Shown piece by piece: positions 14,614 through 14,916 of a stretch of 14,916 bases of DNA. The first letter of the stretch is position 1. Every line of letters begins with the position of its first letter. Source of the DNA: Acinetobacter sp. Lineage in GTDB: Bacteria > Pseudomonadota > Gammaproteobacteria > Pseudomonadales > Moraxellaceae. The position numbers and the translations under genes were made by a program. Location of the stretch: positions 1 through 14,916 of the forward strand of contig SSHD01000117.1 of NCBI GenBank assembly GCA_008017255.1, written 5' to 3'. The notes beneath the pieces were generated by a model that saw only the letters and a list, made by a program, of their open reading frames with translations, was not told where the DNA came from and searched no databases.

Positions 14614-14916
14614 TCAGTAAAACCTCTGCTTGGTACTTTGGTACTAATATTGATATTGACAAAACCGAGCTGTCCCGCCACATCCATCACGCGAATCACG
14701 TCTTGATGTGCAGCTTTAGCGTCGGCGGCAATAATAAAAATAAAGTCACGACGTTCTTGTGCAACTTGTTTAATTGCGGTGCTTAAATCGGCGCTGTCTT
14801 TGGTCGATAAAGCTTGACCATTGACTGAATAATGCCCAGATGAGTCGACCATAATTTCGATTTTATGATCGAACTGTTTTGGCGGTACACCTTGTGCATC
14901 GGGCAAAGTCATATTC
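14610..14916 (-). CDS. exbD: ExbD/TolR family biopolymer transport protein, 5' end cut by window edge
   Basis: The last 102 codons of an ExbD/TolR-type protein, the small partner of an ExbB/TolQ proton channel that energises outer-membrane processes. What is seen is the periplasmic domain: PPKQFDHKIEIMVDSSGHYSVNG, LSTAIKQVAQERRDFIFIIA, then AADAKAAHQDVIRVMDVAGQLGFVNINIST, the usual pattern of this family with the substrate ADxxxxH...VMDxAGxLG. The cytoplasmic start and the single membrane helix lie beyond the right edge. The stop overlaps the msbA start by four bases. The same pair (an exbB/exbD-like set before lipid A genes) occurs in Pseudomonas, so the unit may serve envelope biogenesis rather than iron uptake; that is inference. 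Confidence 0.9.
   Translation of the reverse strand, partial: NMTLPDAQGVPPKQFDHKIEIMVDSSGHYSVNGQALSTKDSADLSTAIKQVAQERRDFIFIIAADAKAAHQDVIRVMDVAGQLGFVNINISTKVPSRGFTE

Overview
The window is a stretch of a gammaproteobacterial chromosome. Gene content, gene order and protein sequences suggest Acinetobacter or a close relative in the Moraxellaceae: moderate to low GC, an rpsA-cmk pair, a detached gspHIJK block of type II secretion pseudopilins, and an exbD-msbA-lpxK-kdsB-holB-pilZ-tatD run. Identification below family level is inference. Every gene I can support is on the minus strand, so transcription runs from high to low coordinates. Coding density is very high; the longest non-coding gap is 166 bases (9939-10104).

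In the direction of transcription, the first block (14916 to 10105) is the end of an ExbD/TolR-type gene, then msbA (lipid A flippase), lpxK (lipid A 4'-kinase), kdsB (CMP-Kdo synthesis) and holB (clamp-loader delta prime). These genes overlap or nearly touch, so they look like one operon for lipid A/Kdo-core supply with a replication gene at its end. A second block (9938 to 8788), behind a recognisable promoter, holds a PilZ-type protein and a TatD-family metal-dependent hydrolase. A third block (8746 to 5455) is a TetR-family regulator followed at once by gspH, gspI, gspJ and gspK, the four minor pseudopilins that cap the type II secretion pseudopilus.

The fourth block (5360 to 1161) starts after a 94-base gap with a good -10 box. 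It holds a QueD/PTPS-like enzyme, ung (uracil-DNA glycosylase), a 3-hydroxyisobutyryl-CoA hydrolase-like protein, tadA (tRNA adenosine deaminase), an SRPBCC-fold protein and cmk. The window ends in rpsA (ribosomal protein S1), cut by the left edge, whose short leader can fold into two hairpins.

The most unusual feature is at the start of gspI. About 99 bases made of small palindromes sit in frame inside the prepilin leader. Removing them restores a conventional seven-residue leader (MKTSHSG before FTLLEV), and a CTC triplet lies at both edges. This looks like a small palindromic repeat element inserted in frame. Other points are an Ala instead of Gly at the GspJ cleavage site and an intermediate Cys-x4-HGH spacing in the QueD-like protein. 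No CRISPR array, tRNA, rRNA, transposase or phage gene was seen.
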